DNA of 6,194 nt from Saccharothrix sp. ST-888 (GTDB lineage: Bacteria; Actinomycetota; Actinomycetes; Streptomycetales; Streptomycetaceae): NCBI RefSeq assembly GCF_000955975.1, contig NZ_JYJF01000188.1, forward strand, positions 1-6,194, read 5' to 3'. The translations under genes and the position numbers were made by a program. The notes beneath the pieces are model-generated. The model was not told where the DNA came from and made no database searches. It saw only the letters and a list, made by a program, of their open reading frames with translations. Position 1 is the stretch's first letter. Each line of letters starts with the position of its first letter. Of this stretch, positions 1 to 5,556 are shown one piece after another.

Positions 1-1326
1 GAGGGTCCGGTCCAGTTCGGGGCCGAGCGCGGCACGGACCTTGCCCTTGCCGTCGGGGGTACCGGCGAGCCGGCCGACCCGGGTGGTGGCCAGCCAGCTG
101 CGGGCGAGCAGTGCCCAGCGCTCGGCGACCGGCTGCTTCAGCCAGGTGTCGTACGCCGGGGTGGGGGCCCAGCGCTCGTCCACCTCGCCGTCGGGGGCCA
201 GCAGCCCGGCGCTGTATGCGAGTTCCAGCCAGAACGCGGCGGTGGACTCCGGGCACTCCAGCGCGAGCGCGATCCGCTTGAGGTCGCGTACGCCGAGTCC
301 ACCGGCCCGCAGGCCGGGCGGCGGCGTCAGGCCCCAGGTGTCCAGCAGCTCCTCGATGGTGCGGACGGCGGTGTAGGCCTGCCCGGCGGCGGCGCTGTCC
401 ACAGCCTGTGGATCGCGCTCGGCGGCGGGCGCCAGGGCGGGTGCGACGGGCTCGACCGCACGGTGACTGCGACCGCCGCGCAGATGCAGGGCCAGCTCAC
501 GGGGGAGCACCACGGAACCGGTGCTGGACGGGAGCAGCAGCCCCCGCGCCAGCAGCCACTCGACCGGGCTGCGGGCCTCCTCGGCGGTCACCGGGCGGGC
601 GGCGTCCGGCACGGTGCCGGTGGGCGGGCCCCAGACCAGCTTCTCCAGCAGCGCGAGCGCGGCCTCGGGAGCCTCGGCGAGCAGCGCGGTGCAGCGCTTG
701 CGGTCGGCGAGCAGCCCGGCGAGCGCGGCGACGGCGGTGACCGGGTCGGGGGTCGGCGGCAGCCCGGCACCGGCCAGCAACTGCTGGAGCCGGGCCGGGG
801 ACATTCCCACCGTTGCCTCGGCGAGGGTGGGCCCCAGGCCCGTACGGCCCGGGTTGCTCGCGCTGGGGGCGAGTGCCTCGCGGACGGCGATCACCAGGCG
901 CACCGCGGAGTCCGGGCCCCAGAGCAGGGCTCGGCTGCGAAGGGCGGCCAGCGCGGCGGGCAGGGCGGTGGTGACGGCGGCGCGGTCGGCCGGCTGCGCC
1001 TGCGGGTGTGGTTTGACCCGGGCGGGACCGGCCAGCAGATTGCGGACGGTGGCCTCGGAACTCCCGTCGGGGGCGGCCGCCAGCGCCTCGGCGACCTGCA
1101 GGGTGAAGCGGTCCAGGCGCTCCAGCGCGCGCAGCGCGGAGGCCCGGCTGGAGAGCCGGGCGGCGAGCTGGGTGAGATCACTCGGCACCGGGTTCAGCAG
1201 GTCGGGCCGGGCCCGCAGCAGCTCGGCCAGCGCCTCGTCGCTACGGGCGCGGAGATCCTCGGCGAGCGTACGTGGTGCGGCGGCGGCGGCCCGGCCGGGG
1301 CGCGGTACGCGCTGCGATGCGGTCAT
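1..1326 (-). CDS. Helicase-associated-domain protein, N-terminal part (runs off left edge)
   Basis: A reading frame with no stop runs from the ATG at 1326 to the left edge, giving 442 complete codons. The N-terminus has a short basic/Ala-rich leader, then a conserved-looking block at about residues 20-85 containing LAEDLRARSDEALAELL, RARPDLLNPVPSDLTQLAAR and ALERLDRFTLQVAEALA. I recognise this as the start of the actinobacterial helicase-associated-domain family (M. tuberculosis Rv0862c type, beside the XPB-like helicase gene; S. coelicolor SCO3550 from memory). Family members are roughly 700-850 aa, and the Helicase_C_3-like region would lie beyond the edge. A hydrophilic Pro/Ala linker lies near residues 281-310. 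No Walker motifs are visible in this part. The molecular role is not established; DNA repair or winged-helix DNA binding is an inference. No good Shine-Dalgarno precedes the ATG. An in-frame GTG at 1365 is an alternative start, since the frame stays open upstream. Confidence 0.8.
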   Translation of the reverse strand, partial: MTASQRVPRPGRAAAAAPRTLAEDLRARSDEALAELLRARPDLLNPVPSDLTQLAARLSSRASALRALERLDRFTLQVAEALAAAPDGSSEATVRNLLAGPARVKPHPQAQPADRAAVTTALPAALAALRSRALLWGPDSAVRLVIAVREALAPSASNPGRTGLGPTLAEATVGMSPARLQQLLAGAGLPPTPDPVTAVAALAGLLADRKRCTALLAEAPEAALALLEKLVWGPPTGTVPDAARPVTAEEARSPVEWLLARGLLLPSSTGSVVLPRELALHLRGGRSHRAVEPVAPALAPAAERDPQAVDSAAAGQAYTAVRTIEELLDTWGLTPPPGLRAGGLGVRDLKRIALALECPESTAAFWLELAYSAGLLAPDGEVDERWAPTPAYDTWLKQPVAERWALLARSWLATTRVGRLAGTPDGKGKVRAALGPELDRTL

Positions 1327-1333
1327 CCGACCC

Positions 1334-1339
1334 AGCTTA
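1334..1339 (-). promoter_or_regulatory. Possible -10 box (TAAGCT) for the helicase-associated gene
   Basis: TAAGCT on the minus strand fits the actinomycete TANNNT -10 pattern. It ends 7 nt before the ATG at 1326, which would place transcription start at or next to the start codon, a leaderless arrangement common in Streptomyces. The absence of a Shine-Dalgarno fits this. No convincing -35 hexamer lies 16-19 bp upstream, so this is weak. Confidence 0.25.
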
Positions 1340-1423
1340 GTCGGCCGGTCTCTGAGTGAGGGCACCCAAGCAACCCCGGGGAGTGGGACTGGGCCCGGAG
1401 CCGGTGTCGGTGGGTTGTTTTCG

Positions 1424-1563
1424 GGGGCGCGGGGAACGGCGCGGCCGGCGACAGGGGTGGGCTCGCTCCCGTTGGTTGGCGGAGTTGGCTCCCGGGGCGC
1501 GGGGAACGGCGCGGCCGGCGACAGGGGTGGGCCCGCTCCTGTTGGTTGGCGGGGTTGGTCCCC
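1424..1563. repeat. Two tandem 70-bp direct repeats plus a partial third copy
   Basis: Copy 1 is 1424-1493 and copy 2 is 1494-1563. They differ at five positions (1463/1533, 1470/1540, 1483/1553, 1489/1559, 1490/1560), so 65 of 70 bases match. Each begins GGGGCGCGGGGAACGGCGCG and ends in a T/G-rich stretch containing GTTGGTTGGCGG. A third copy starts at 1564 (GGGGCGCGGAGC) and diverges after about 10 bases. The sequence just before copy 1 (GTCGGTGGGTTGTTTTCG) resembles the unit's end, suggesting an older degenerate copy. The core GGGGCGCGGGGAAC is, from memory, a very common intergenic motif in Streptomyces genomes. Confidence 0.9.
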
Positions 1564-1603
1564 GGGGCGCGGAGCGGTGGGGGCGGCTTGCCCGGGCGGG
1601 TCC

Positions 1604-1624
1604 CCGCGCCCCATGGGGGCGCGG
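1604..1624. repeat. Perfect 9-bp inverted repeat (GC hairpin)
   Basis: CCGCGCCCC (1604-1612) and GGGGCGCGG (1616-1624) are perfect reverse complements around a 3-nt ATG loop. The left arm with its flank, TCCCCGCGCCCC (1601-1612), is the reverse complement of the first 12 bases of the 70-bp repeat units. The hairpin therefore looks like an inverted, partial copy of the same element. There is no T-tract, and it lies between divergent genes, so an intrinsic terminator is unlikely. It could instead fold in the leader of the rightward gene. Confidence 0.75.
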
Positions 1625-1725
1625 TTGAGCGGGGGCCGGGGAGTGCGGGGCTCGCGTGGGTAGTCAGGGAGTGGGTACCGTCGGCGATCGGCGGGCACGG
1701 CTACACGAGGCGGGGTGGCGGGGCG

Positions 1726-2571
1726 ATGGCGGACGGGCACGAGGGTGGCCGTGCGGGTGGCGAGTGGTGGCGGGTCGACGGGCCGTGGCGGGTCCTCCGG
1801 CAGCCGGGCTCGGAGCGCCGGGGCGCTGCGGCCGACGGGGAGAGCGTGTACGCGTCCGAGGTGCCCGAGGTGCCCGTGGAGGCCCCGTCCCCGGGCCCGT
1901 CCGCCGTACCGCTGGTGAAGCCCGCCGGACCATCGGCGAAGCCCGCCGCACCGGCGGACGTGCGTTCGGAGGCCGAGTCGATGGCGCGCGGCAGGCCGTT
2001 CGCCCACGGGTTCGGGGTGAGCGCTGCGGACTTCCCCGGCTGGGACAGCGTCACCTTCGACTTCGGCAGCGCCGCGCCGCCCGCCGCGCCGTCCGTCCCG
2101 GACCAGCGCAAGGAGTCCGCCGACGGCGCGCAGCCGACCGCGGACGCCCCTCCCGCGCCCGAGGGCGCCGCCGACGGCCCGCCCGGTGGTCAGCCGCCGC
2201 GGGCCGCAGGCTTCCTGGCGGGCCGCCGTCCGTCGCTGCTGCTGCTGGTCGCCGCGATCACCCTGCTCGCGGGGGCGGTGACGGGACAGATCCTGGTCAT
2301 GCTGATCGGGTGGGCCGCGGCGTACCTCTCCGCCAGACTGGGCGACTTCACCAAGAAGTTCGCGGTCTTCGGGATCCCGCTGATCACCATGACCGCTTCG
2401 ACGGTCTGGTTCTGGGGGCGGGCGCAGGGGCGCTGGGGTTCCCCGGTGGCCCCGGGCGAGCAGCTCAACCACGAGGCGTGGGCGGCGGCGCCGGGGGTGC
2501 TGCGCCTGGCGGCGGTGCTCTCGGCGCTCTTCCTGCTGGTCCTCAACCTGCGCCGCGGCCCGAAGGGCTGA
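1726..2571 (+). CDS. Uncharacterised membrane protein with Pro/Ala-rich N-terminal half
   Basis: I do not recognise this 281-aa protein. The N-terminus (residues 1-25) carries an aromatic motif, WWRVDGPWRVL. Residues about 45-165 are Pro/Ala/Ser/Glu-rich and probably disordered, with one ordered-looking patch FAHGFGVSAADFPGWDSVTFDFG near 90-110. From residue 171 there are about four hydrophobic segments: 171-187, 188-205, 212-230 and 251-275. The loop between segments two and three is GDFTKKF, and the tail is RRGPKG. Basic flanks at 167-168 and the tail suggest both termini are cytoplasmic. The ATG at 1726 is chosen because GGTGG (1714-1718) sits 7 nt upstream and the sequence before it is low-complexity repeat-region DNA. 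The ATG at 1981 is an alternative that would remove the WWRVDGPW motif. It is divergent from the helicase-associated gene and convergent with the binding-protein gene. No function is assigned. Confidence 0.75.
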   Translation: MADGHEGGRAGGEWWRVDGPWRVLRQPGSERRGAAADGESVYASEVPEVPVEAPSPGPSAVPLVKPAGPSAKPAAPADVRSEAESMARGRPFAHGFGVSAADFPGWDSVTFDFGSAAPPAAPSVPDQRKESADGAQPTADAPPAPEGAADGPPGGQPPRAAGFLAGRRPSLLLLVAAITLLAGAVTGQILVMLIGWAAAYLSARLGDFTKKFAVFGIPLITMTASTVWFWGRAQGRWGSPVAPGEQLNHEAWAAAPGVLRLAAVLSALFLLVLNLRRGPKG

Positions 2572-2577
2572 TCAGCC
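2566..2577. other. 12-bp palindrome formed by two abutting convergent stop codons
   Basis: GGCTGATCAGCC is a perfect 12-bp palindrome. Its centre TGATCA (2569-2574) holds the TGA of the rightward membrane-protein gene and, on the other strand, the TGA of the leftward binding-protein gene. Both proteins end in Gly-stop (GGC TGA). There is no base between the genes and no hairpin with a T-tract, so any transcription terminator must lie inside one of the coding regions. Confidence 0.85.
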
Positions 2578-3615
2578 GCCCAGGAAGTGCTGGAGTTCGG
2601 CGAGGACGAGGTTGGCGCCGGTGTAGCCGATGCCCTCGAACCAGAGCTGGTCGTCCACCGGGAATGCCCGGTGCGCCTTGACCGCGCCCAGCGCCTGCCA
2701 GCCGCTGCTCGCCAGTACGGCGGCGGTCCCGGCCTTGGCCGGATCGCCGTACGTGGAGTAGAGCAGCAGGTCGCCGTCGGCCTTGGCGATCTGGTCGGGT
2801 GGCACCTCGATGTCGAACTGGTCGATGTTCTGCGCGTCGGGCCGCCCGAGTTCGAGGTCGGTGAGCAGCGTGCCGATGAAGTTCTGCTTGCCGTACAGCC
2901 GTACGTTCGGCGAGCCCTCGACGAACCGGACGATGCTGACCCGCTTCCCGGCCGAGCCCGCGTCGGAGATGGCCTGCGAGGTCTGGGCGACGTGCCGCCC
3001 GTACGCGCCGACGACCGCGGCGGCCTGCTCCTGGCGGCCGAGGGCCTGGGCGTGCAGCTGGAAGTCGGCCTTCCAGGGATAGCCGGTGGTCTGGGTGAGG
3101 ACGGTGGGGGCGATCCTGCTCAGGGTGTCGTAGGCGGAGCCGTCGCGGGTCTGGTTGCCGAGGATCAGCTGGGGGGCGAGCGCGGCGATCTTGCCGGGGT
3201 CGGGACTGCCGATGGTGCCGACGGGGGCGATGGCGGCACTCCAGGAGGCGGGCCAGTAGTCGGGCAGGCCGCGGTCGGCGGGGGCGCGGGCGGCGCCGAC
3301 GGGGGCGATGCCGAGGGTGATCGCCGAGTCGAGTTCGGCGGTGTCCAGGGTGACCACCCGGACCGGCGAGCCGGGGACCACCACCACCCCGGTGGCGGCG
3401 GTGACGGTCGTGCTGGGCATCGGCCGCGGGCTCGGCGGGCCGGTGTCGGAGACGGCGGGCGAAGGCGTGAGCGGGAGGCCGGGCGAGCCGCTGCCGCTGC
3501 CGCTGCCGCCGCCGGCGGCCGGACCGCCGGACGGAGGGGTGCAGCCGGACAGCGCCCCCGCGCCGAGCGCGGCCAGGCCCAGCAGGGTGGTGCGGCGGGA
3601 GGGCTGACGCGGCAT
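2572..3615 (-). CDS. Ferric-siderophore ABC transporter substrate-binding lipoprotein
   Basis: This 347-aa class III (FhuD/FepB-like, Periplasmic_binding_2) binding protein would capture an iron-siderophore outside the membrane and deliver it to a FecCD permease. The signal peptide has SRR at 6-8 (possible Tat type), a hydrophobic core at 11-22 and the lipobox LSGC with Cys25 as the lipidated residue. A Gly/Ser/Pro tether fills about 26-68. The mature fold follows: GSPVRVVTLDTAELDSAITLG (82-102), a GTIGSPDPGKIAALAPQLIL-like N-lobe segment (133-152), the interlobe helix around 195-216, SIVRFVEG (227-234), RLYGKQNFIGTLL (239-251), IEVPPDQIAKADGD (269-282) and AFPVDDQLWFEGIGYTGAN (317-335). The length is normal for the family. 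The frame stays open far upstream, but the ATG at 3615 is set by the signal peptide and by GAGGAG 9 nt before it. It is last in the operon, 158 nt after the ATPase gene. Oddity: Gly141 stands where the family usually has a permease-contacting Glu. The specific siderophore cannot be read from sequence. Confidence 0.9.
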   Translation of the reverse strand: MPRQPSRRTTLLGLAALGAGALSGCTPPSGGPAAGGGSGSGSGSPGLPLTPSPAVSDTGPPSPRPMPSTTVTAATGVVVVPGSPVRVVTLDTAELDSAITLGIAPVGAARAPADRGLPDYWPASWSAAIAPVGTIGSPDPGKIAALAPQLILGNQTRDGSAYDTLSRIAPTVLTQTTGYPWKADFQLHAQALGRQEQAAAVVGAYGRHVAQTSQAISDAGSAGKRVSIVRFVEGSPNVRLYGKQNFIGTLLTDLELGRPDAQNIDQFDIEVPPDQIAKADGDLLLYSTYGDPAKAGTAAVLASSGWQALGAVKAHRAFPVDDQLWFEGIGYTGANLVLAELQHFLGG

Positions 3616-3773
3616 CGGGCTGCGCTCCTCGCGTGGTCGGTTGAAGCCGTGGTCGAGGCCGTGGCCGAGGCCGAGGCGTTCGCGGTCGGGGACGTCGGGA
3701 TCGGGGACGTCGGGCGAGGTGATCACGGCCGGGCAGTCCGCCCAGTATGTCCGAATTGTTGCGAGGCTCGGGC
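3616..3773 (-). other. 158-nt spacer between ATPase and binding-protein genes, with short tandem repeats
   Basis: The spacer holds two short tandem duplications. One is a 12-bp unit GCCGTGGTCGAG/GCCGTGGCCGAG (3646-3669, 11 of 12 identical). The other is a 15-bp unit TCGGGGACGTCGGGA/C (3686-3715, 14 of 15 identical). Both unit lengths are multiples of three, so the binding-protein frame stays open through the spacer, but the implied peptide (DVPDPDVPD...) precedes a proper lipoprotein start and is not expected to be translated. An AT-richer patch near 3745-3760 contains CATACT (minus, 3749-3744), a poor -10 without a fitting -35. I see no terminator, so the binding protein may be co-transcribed with the ATPase. 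Confidence 0.6.
3625..3630 (-). promoter_or_regulatory. Ribosome binding site of the binding-protein gene
   Basis: GAGGAG on the minus strand lies 9 nt before the ATG at 3615. It decides the start within a frame that otherwise stays open for hundreds of bases upstream. Confidence 0.75.
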
Positions 3774-4562
3774 CTACGCCGCCCAGGGCGCGCCCGGGAT
3801 GACCAGCGGAGTGCCGGTCACCGGGTCCGGCACCACCACCGACTCCAGCCCGAAGACCTCGCGGACCAGCTCGGCCGTGACCACCTCGCCCGGCGCGCCC
3901 TGGGCGACGATCCGCCCGCCCCGCATCGCCACCAGGTGATCGGCGTACCGGGCGGCCTGGTTGAGGTCGTGCAGCACGGCCACCACCGTCCGCCCGCGCT
4001 CGACGTTCAGCCGCCGCACCAGGTCGAGCACCTCCACCTGGTGTGCGATGTCCAGATAGGTGGTCGGCTCGTCCAGCAGCAGGATGTCGGTGCCCTGGGC
4101 CAGCGCCATCGCGATCCAGGCCCGCTGGCGCTGGCCGCCCGACAGCTCGTCCACGCTGCGCTCGGCCAGCTCCGTGGTGGAGGTACGGTCCAGGGCCTCG
4201 GCCACCGCCGCCTCGTCCTCGGCCGACCACTGCCGCCACCAGCTCTGGTGCGGCTGCCGTCCGCGCGCCACCAGGTCCGCGACCGAGATGCCCTCCGGCG
4301 CGACGGGCGACTGCGGCAGCAGGCCGATCCGCCGGGCGATCGACCTGGTCGGGGTACGGGCCAGTTCGGCCCCGTCCAGCAGGACGGCGCCCCGGGCGGG
4401 CCGCAGCAGGCGGCCGAGCGCGCGCAGCAGGGTGGACTTGCCGCAGGCGTTCGGGCCGACGATCACCGTCACCCGCCCGTCCGGCACGGCCAGATCCAGC
4501 CCCTCGACCACCGTCCGGGCGTCGTACGCGAGCGTCAGCTCCCGTGCTTCCAGACGGTGCAT
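3774..4562 (-). CDS. Ferric-siderophore ABC transporter ATP-binding protein (FepC/FhuC type)
   Basis: This 262-aa cytoplasmic ATPase would power import through a FecCD permease pair. All nucleotide-binding motifs are visible: Walker A GPNACGKST (36-44), Q-loop Gln84 in LLPQSP, signature LSGGQ (140-144), Walker B ILLLDEP (160-166), D-loop YLD (169-171) and the H-loop His198 in VLHDLNQAARYADH. The segment GLLPQSPVAPEGISVADLVARGR and the WWRQWSAED insertion are typical of siderophore-type importer ATPases. The length is normal. A longer frame begins at 4598, but the ATG at 4562 is preferred: GGAGG lies 6 nt upstream, the protein then starts MHRLEARELTLAYD as in relatives, and its A is shared with the TGA of the preceding permease fragment (TGATG overlap), implying translational coupling. 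The ATPase looks intact although its permease partner does not. Confidence 0.93.
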   Translation of the reverse strand: MHRLEARELTLAYDARTVVEGLDLAVPDGRVTVIVGPNACGKSTLLRALGRLLRPARGAVLLDGAELARTPTRSIARRIGLLPQSPVAPEGISVADLVARGRQPHQSWWRQWSAEDEAAVAEALDRTSTTELAERSVDELSGGQRQRAWIAMALAQGTDILLLDEPTTYLDIAHQVEVLDLVRRLNVERGRTVVAVLHDLNQAARYADHLVAMRGGRIVAQGAPGEVVTAELVREVFGLESVVVPDPVTGTPLVIPGAPWAA

Positions 4563-4813
4563 CAGGAACCTCCACGGCGGGATCGGATCAGCAGCCACAT
4601 CAGGTACGGTGCGCCGACCAGCGCCGTCACCACCCCGACCGGCAGCTCGGTCGGCGCCAGCAGCCGCCGGGCCAGCAGATCGGCCAGGACCACCGCCACG
4701 GCACCCGTCAGCGCCGAGCAGAGCAGCGGGATCTGCGCGCCGCGGGCCAGCCGCAGGGCGATCTGCGGGGCCATCAGCGCAACGAAGTCCACCGGCCCCG
4801 CGGCCCCGGTCAT
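4562..4813 (-). pseudogene. C-terminal remnant of a second FecCD permease (FepG type)
   Basis: The ATG at 4813 opens an 83-aa frame that begins MTGAAGPVDFVALMAPQIAL and ends at the TGA shared with the ATPase start. From residue 3 on, it matches the last quarter of FecCD permeases: GPVDFVALMAPQIALRLARG (6-25), LLCSALTGAVAVVLADLLAR (30-49), then ELPVGVVTALVGAPYLMWLL (56-75) and a basic tail. The APQIALRLARG and APTELPVGVVTALVGAPYLMWLL wording fits the second (FepG/FhuG-like) permease of actinobacterial siderophore operons. Full members are about 340 aa, so roughly 250 N-terminal residues are missing. The start codon overlaps the previous stop (ATGA), the usual junction between two permease genes. 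Met-Thr may therefore be the original start, with an in-frame deletion just behind it. Translation is possible, but the fragment alone could not be a working permease. Confidence 0.75.
4569..4573 (-). promoter_or_regulatory. Ribosome binding site of the ATPase gene
   Basis: GGAGG on the minus strand, inside the end of the upstream permease fragment, sits 6 nt before the ATG at 4562. It supports that start over the upstream in-frame ATG at 4598. Confidence 0.8.
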
Positions 4814-5520
4814 GCCGCGACCACCTTCCTGCGCCGCACCAGGGCGACCAGGACCGTGCCGACCAGCAGGAACGGCAGCAGCTGCCAGGCCACCTCGGGC
4901 GTCCGGCCGGCCAGCGAGCCCGCCTGCCAGAACCGGAACCGGTCCATGGCCGCCGAGTCGGTGGTGAGCACCATGCTGGTCAGCGAGGCGATGAAGGCCG
5001 ACATCGCGGCCCCGGCCAGCGCGAGCTTGACCGGCGTCGCCCCGCCCCGGCCGCTGCCCGCCAGCGCGTACACCGCGACGGTCGCGATCACCGCGCCCGC
5101 GAAGCCGAACCACACGTACCCCGTCAGCGAGCCGACGCCGAACGCCGAGATGGCGAGCACCACACCGGCCGCCGCGCGGTGGCTGACGCCGAGGATGCCG
5201 GGGTCGGCGATCGGGTTGCGGGTGAGGCCCTGCATCACCGTCCCGGTCAGTCCGAGGGCCGCGCCGACGGCCAGACCGAGGGCCGCGCCGACGGCCAGCC
5301 CGACCACGGTCCTGGGCAGGCGCAGTTCGCGGACCACCACCGCGTTGGCGGAGCCGTCGCCGTGCAGCAGGGCGTCGAGGGTGTCCGTGAACGGGACGGT
5401 GCGGCTGCCGACGGCAAGGCTGAGGACGACGGCGAGCAGCAGGACCGTCAGGGCGGCGGTCAGCCACAGTACTCGGCGGCGGAGCAGCGTCCGCCGTCCC
5501 GGCTCCGGGGTGTCAGCCAT
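4810..5520 (-). pseudogene. Truncated first FecCD permease (FepD type), 236 aa, probably non-functional
   Basis: The open frame matches the first permease of siderophore importers: TM1 near 17-37, ELRLPRT (65-71), QGLTRNPIADPGILGVS (97-113), GYVWFGFAGA (134-143), GRGGATPVKLALAG (157-170), DRFRFWQAGSLAGR (193-206) and a TM at 212-227. Full FecCD permeases have about 330-350 residues and ten TMs. Here residue 227 runs directly into VRRRKVVAA-stop, which resembles the normal far C-terminal tail. About 100 residues, including the coupling-helix region (ALALGDD...ARALG in relatives), are absent. Two further lesions are visible: LAVGAALG occurs twice in tandem (75-82 and 83-90), and Arg115 replaces the usual Gly of LGVSxGA. 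The start ATG at 5520 has only a weak GAGAG upstream. The stop overlaps the next start (ATGA). An inverted-repeat cluster precedes the gene. A reduced but functional permease is possible but unlikely. Confidence 0.75.
5252..5299 (-). repeat. 24-bp in-frame tandem duplication inside permease remnant 1
   Basis: Units 5252-5275 and 5276-5299 are identical at 23 of 24 positions (they differ only at 5275/5299). Translated on the minus strand, they give LAVGAALG twice. Relatives have a single GLLVGAALGLAG-like segment before MQGLTRNP, so this reads as a replication-slippage insertion of eight residues in a transmembrane helix. Confidence 0.85.
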
Positions 5521-5537
5521 TCGCTCTCATCGCGCAG

Positions 5538-5556
5538 TCAGCTTGGGCAAAGCTGA
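5538..5556. promoter_or_regulatory. 19-bp palindromic operator candidate, iron-box-like
   Basis: TCAGCTTGGGCAAAGCTGA has perfect 7-bp arms (TCAGCTT / AAGCTGA) around 5 bases. It has the length and symmetry of DtxR/IdeR/DmdR iron boxes. Against the consensus as I recall it, TTAGGTTAGGCTAACCTAA, 13 of 19 positions match and the six mismatches fall at symmetric positions (2/18, 5/15, 8/12). It lies 17 nt upstream of the permease start, where an iron-dependent repressor would be expected to control a siderophore importer. The regulator identity is inferred, and a different dimeric repressor is possible. Confidence 0.5.

Larger units (their letters stand above)
1327..1725. other. Divergent intergenic region, 399 bp
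   Basis: The genes on either side point away from each other, so both promoters should lie here. It contains two 70-bp direct repeats (1424-1563), the beginning of a third (from 1564), and a GC-rich hairpin (1604-1624). Several frames are open through the region only because of its GC content. Their predicted peptides are Gly/Arg/Pro low-complexity and change character at the repeats, so I see no gene. TACCGT at 1676-1681 fits TANNNT and is a possible -10 for the rightward gene, but without a clear -35. No tRNA or other RNA gene was seen. Confidence 0.7.

Noticed and set aside
1601..1624. GC hairpin as an intrinsic terminator
   Set aside because: There is no T-tract, and the hairpin lies between divergent genes where no transcript is expected to end.
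463..1663. Long plus-strand open frames across 41-1663
   Set aside because: They lie opposite the helicase-associated gene and run into the repeat region. Their translations are Gly/Arg/Ala/Ser low-complexity with no recognisable domain, as expected from frames opposite a GC-rich gene.
3744..3749. CATACT as a -10 for a separate binding-protein promoter
   Set aside because: No -35-like hexamer lies at a suitable distance and the match to the consensus is poor. It is described only in the spacer entry.
2572..4575. A 667-codon open frame as a single fused protein ending in the binding protein
   Set aside because: Its first 320 or so residues are the ATPase gene read in the wrong frame plus the spacer. 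The lipoprotein signal peptide and GAGGAG site place the true start at 3615.
4810..4813. Programmed frameshift joining the two permease fragments into one protein
   Set aside because: There is no slippery heptamer at the ATGA overlap. Even a joined product would lack the coupling-helix segment, and the two parts belong to different permease subtypes. Ordinary stop/start overlap explains the junction.
4562..5467. A 301-codon open frame covering both permease remnants
   Set aside because: Only its last 83 residues resemble a permease. The earlier part is an Arg/Pro-rich out-of-frame reading of remnant 1.
5513..5530. Five-codon upstream frame (ATG at 5530) overlapping the permease start
   Set aside because: It has no Shine-Dalgarno of its own and such a short frame is expected by chance. 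Leader-peptide control cannot be supported.
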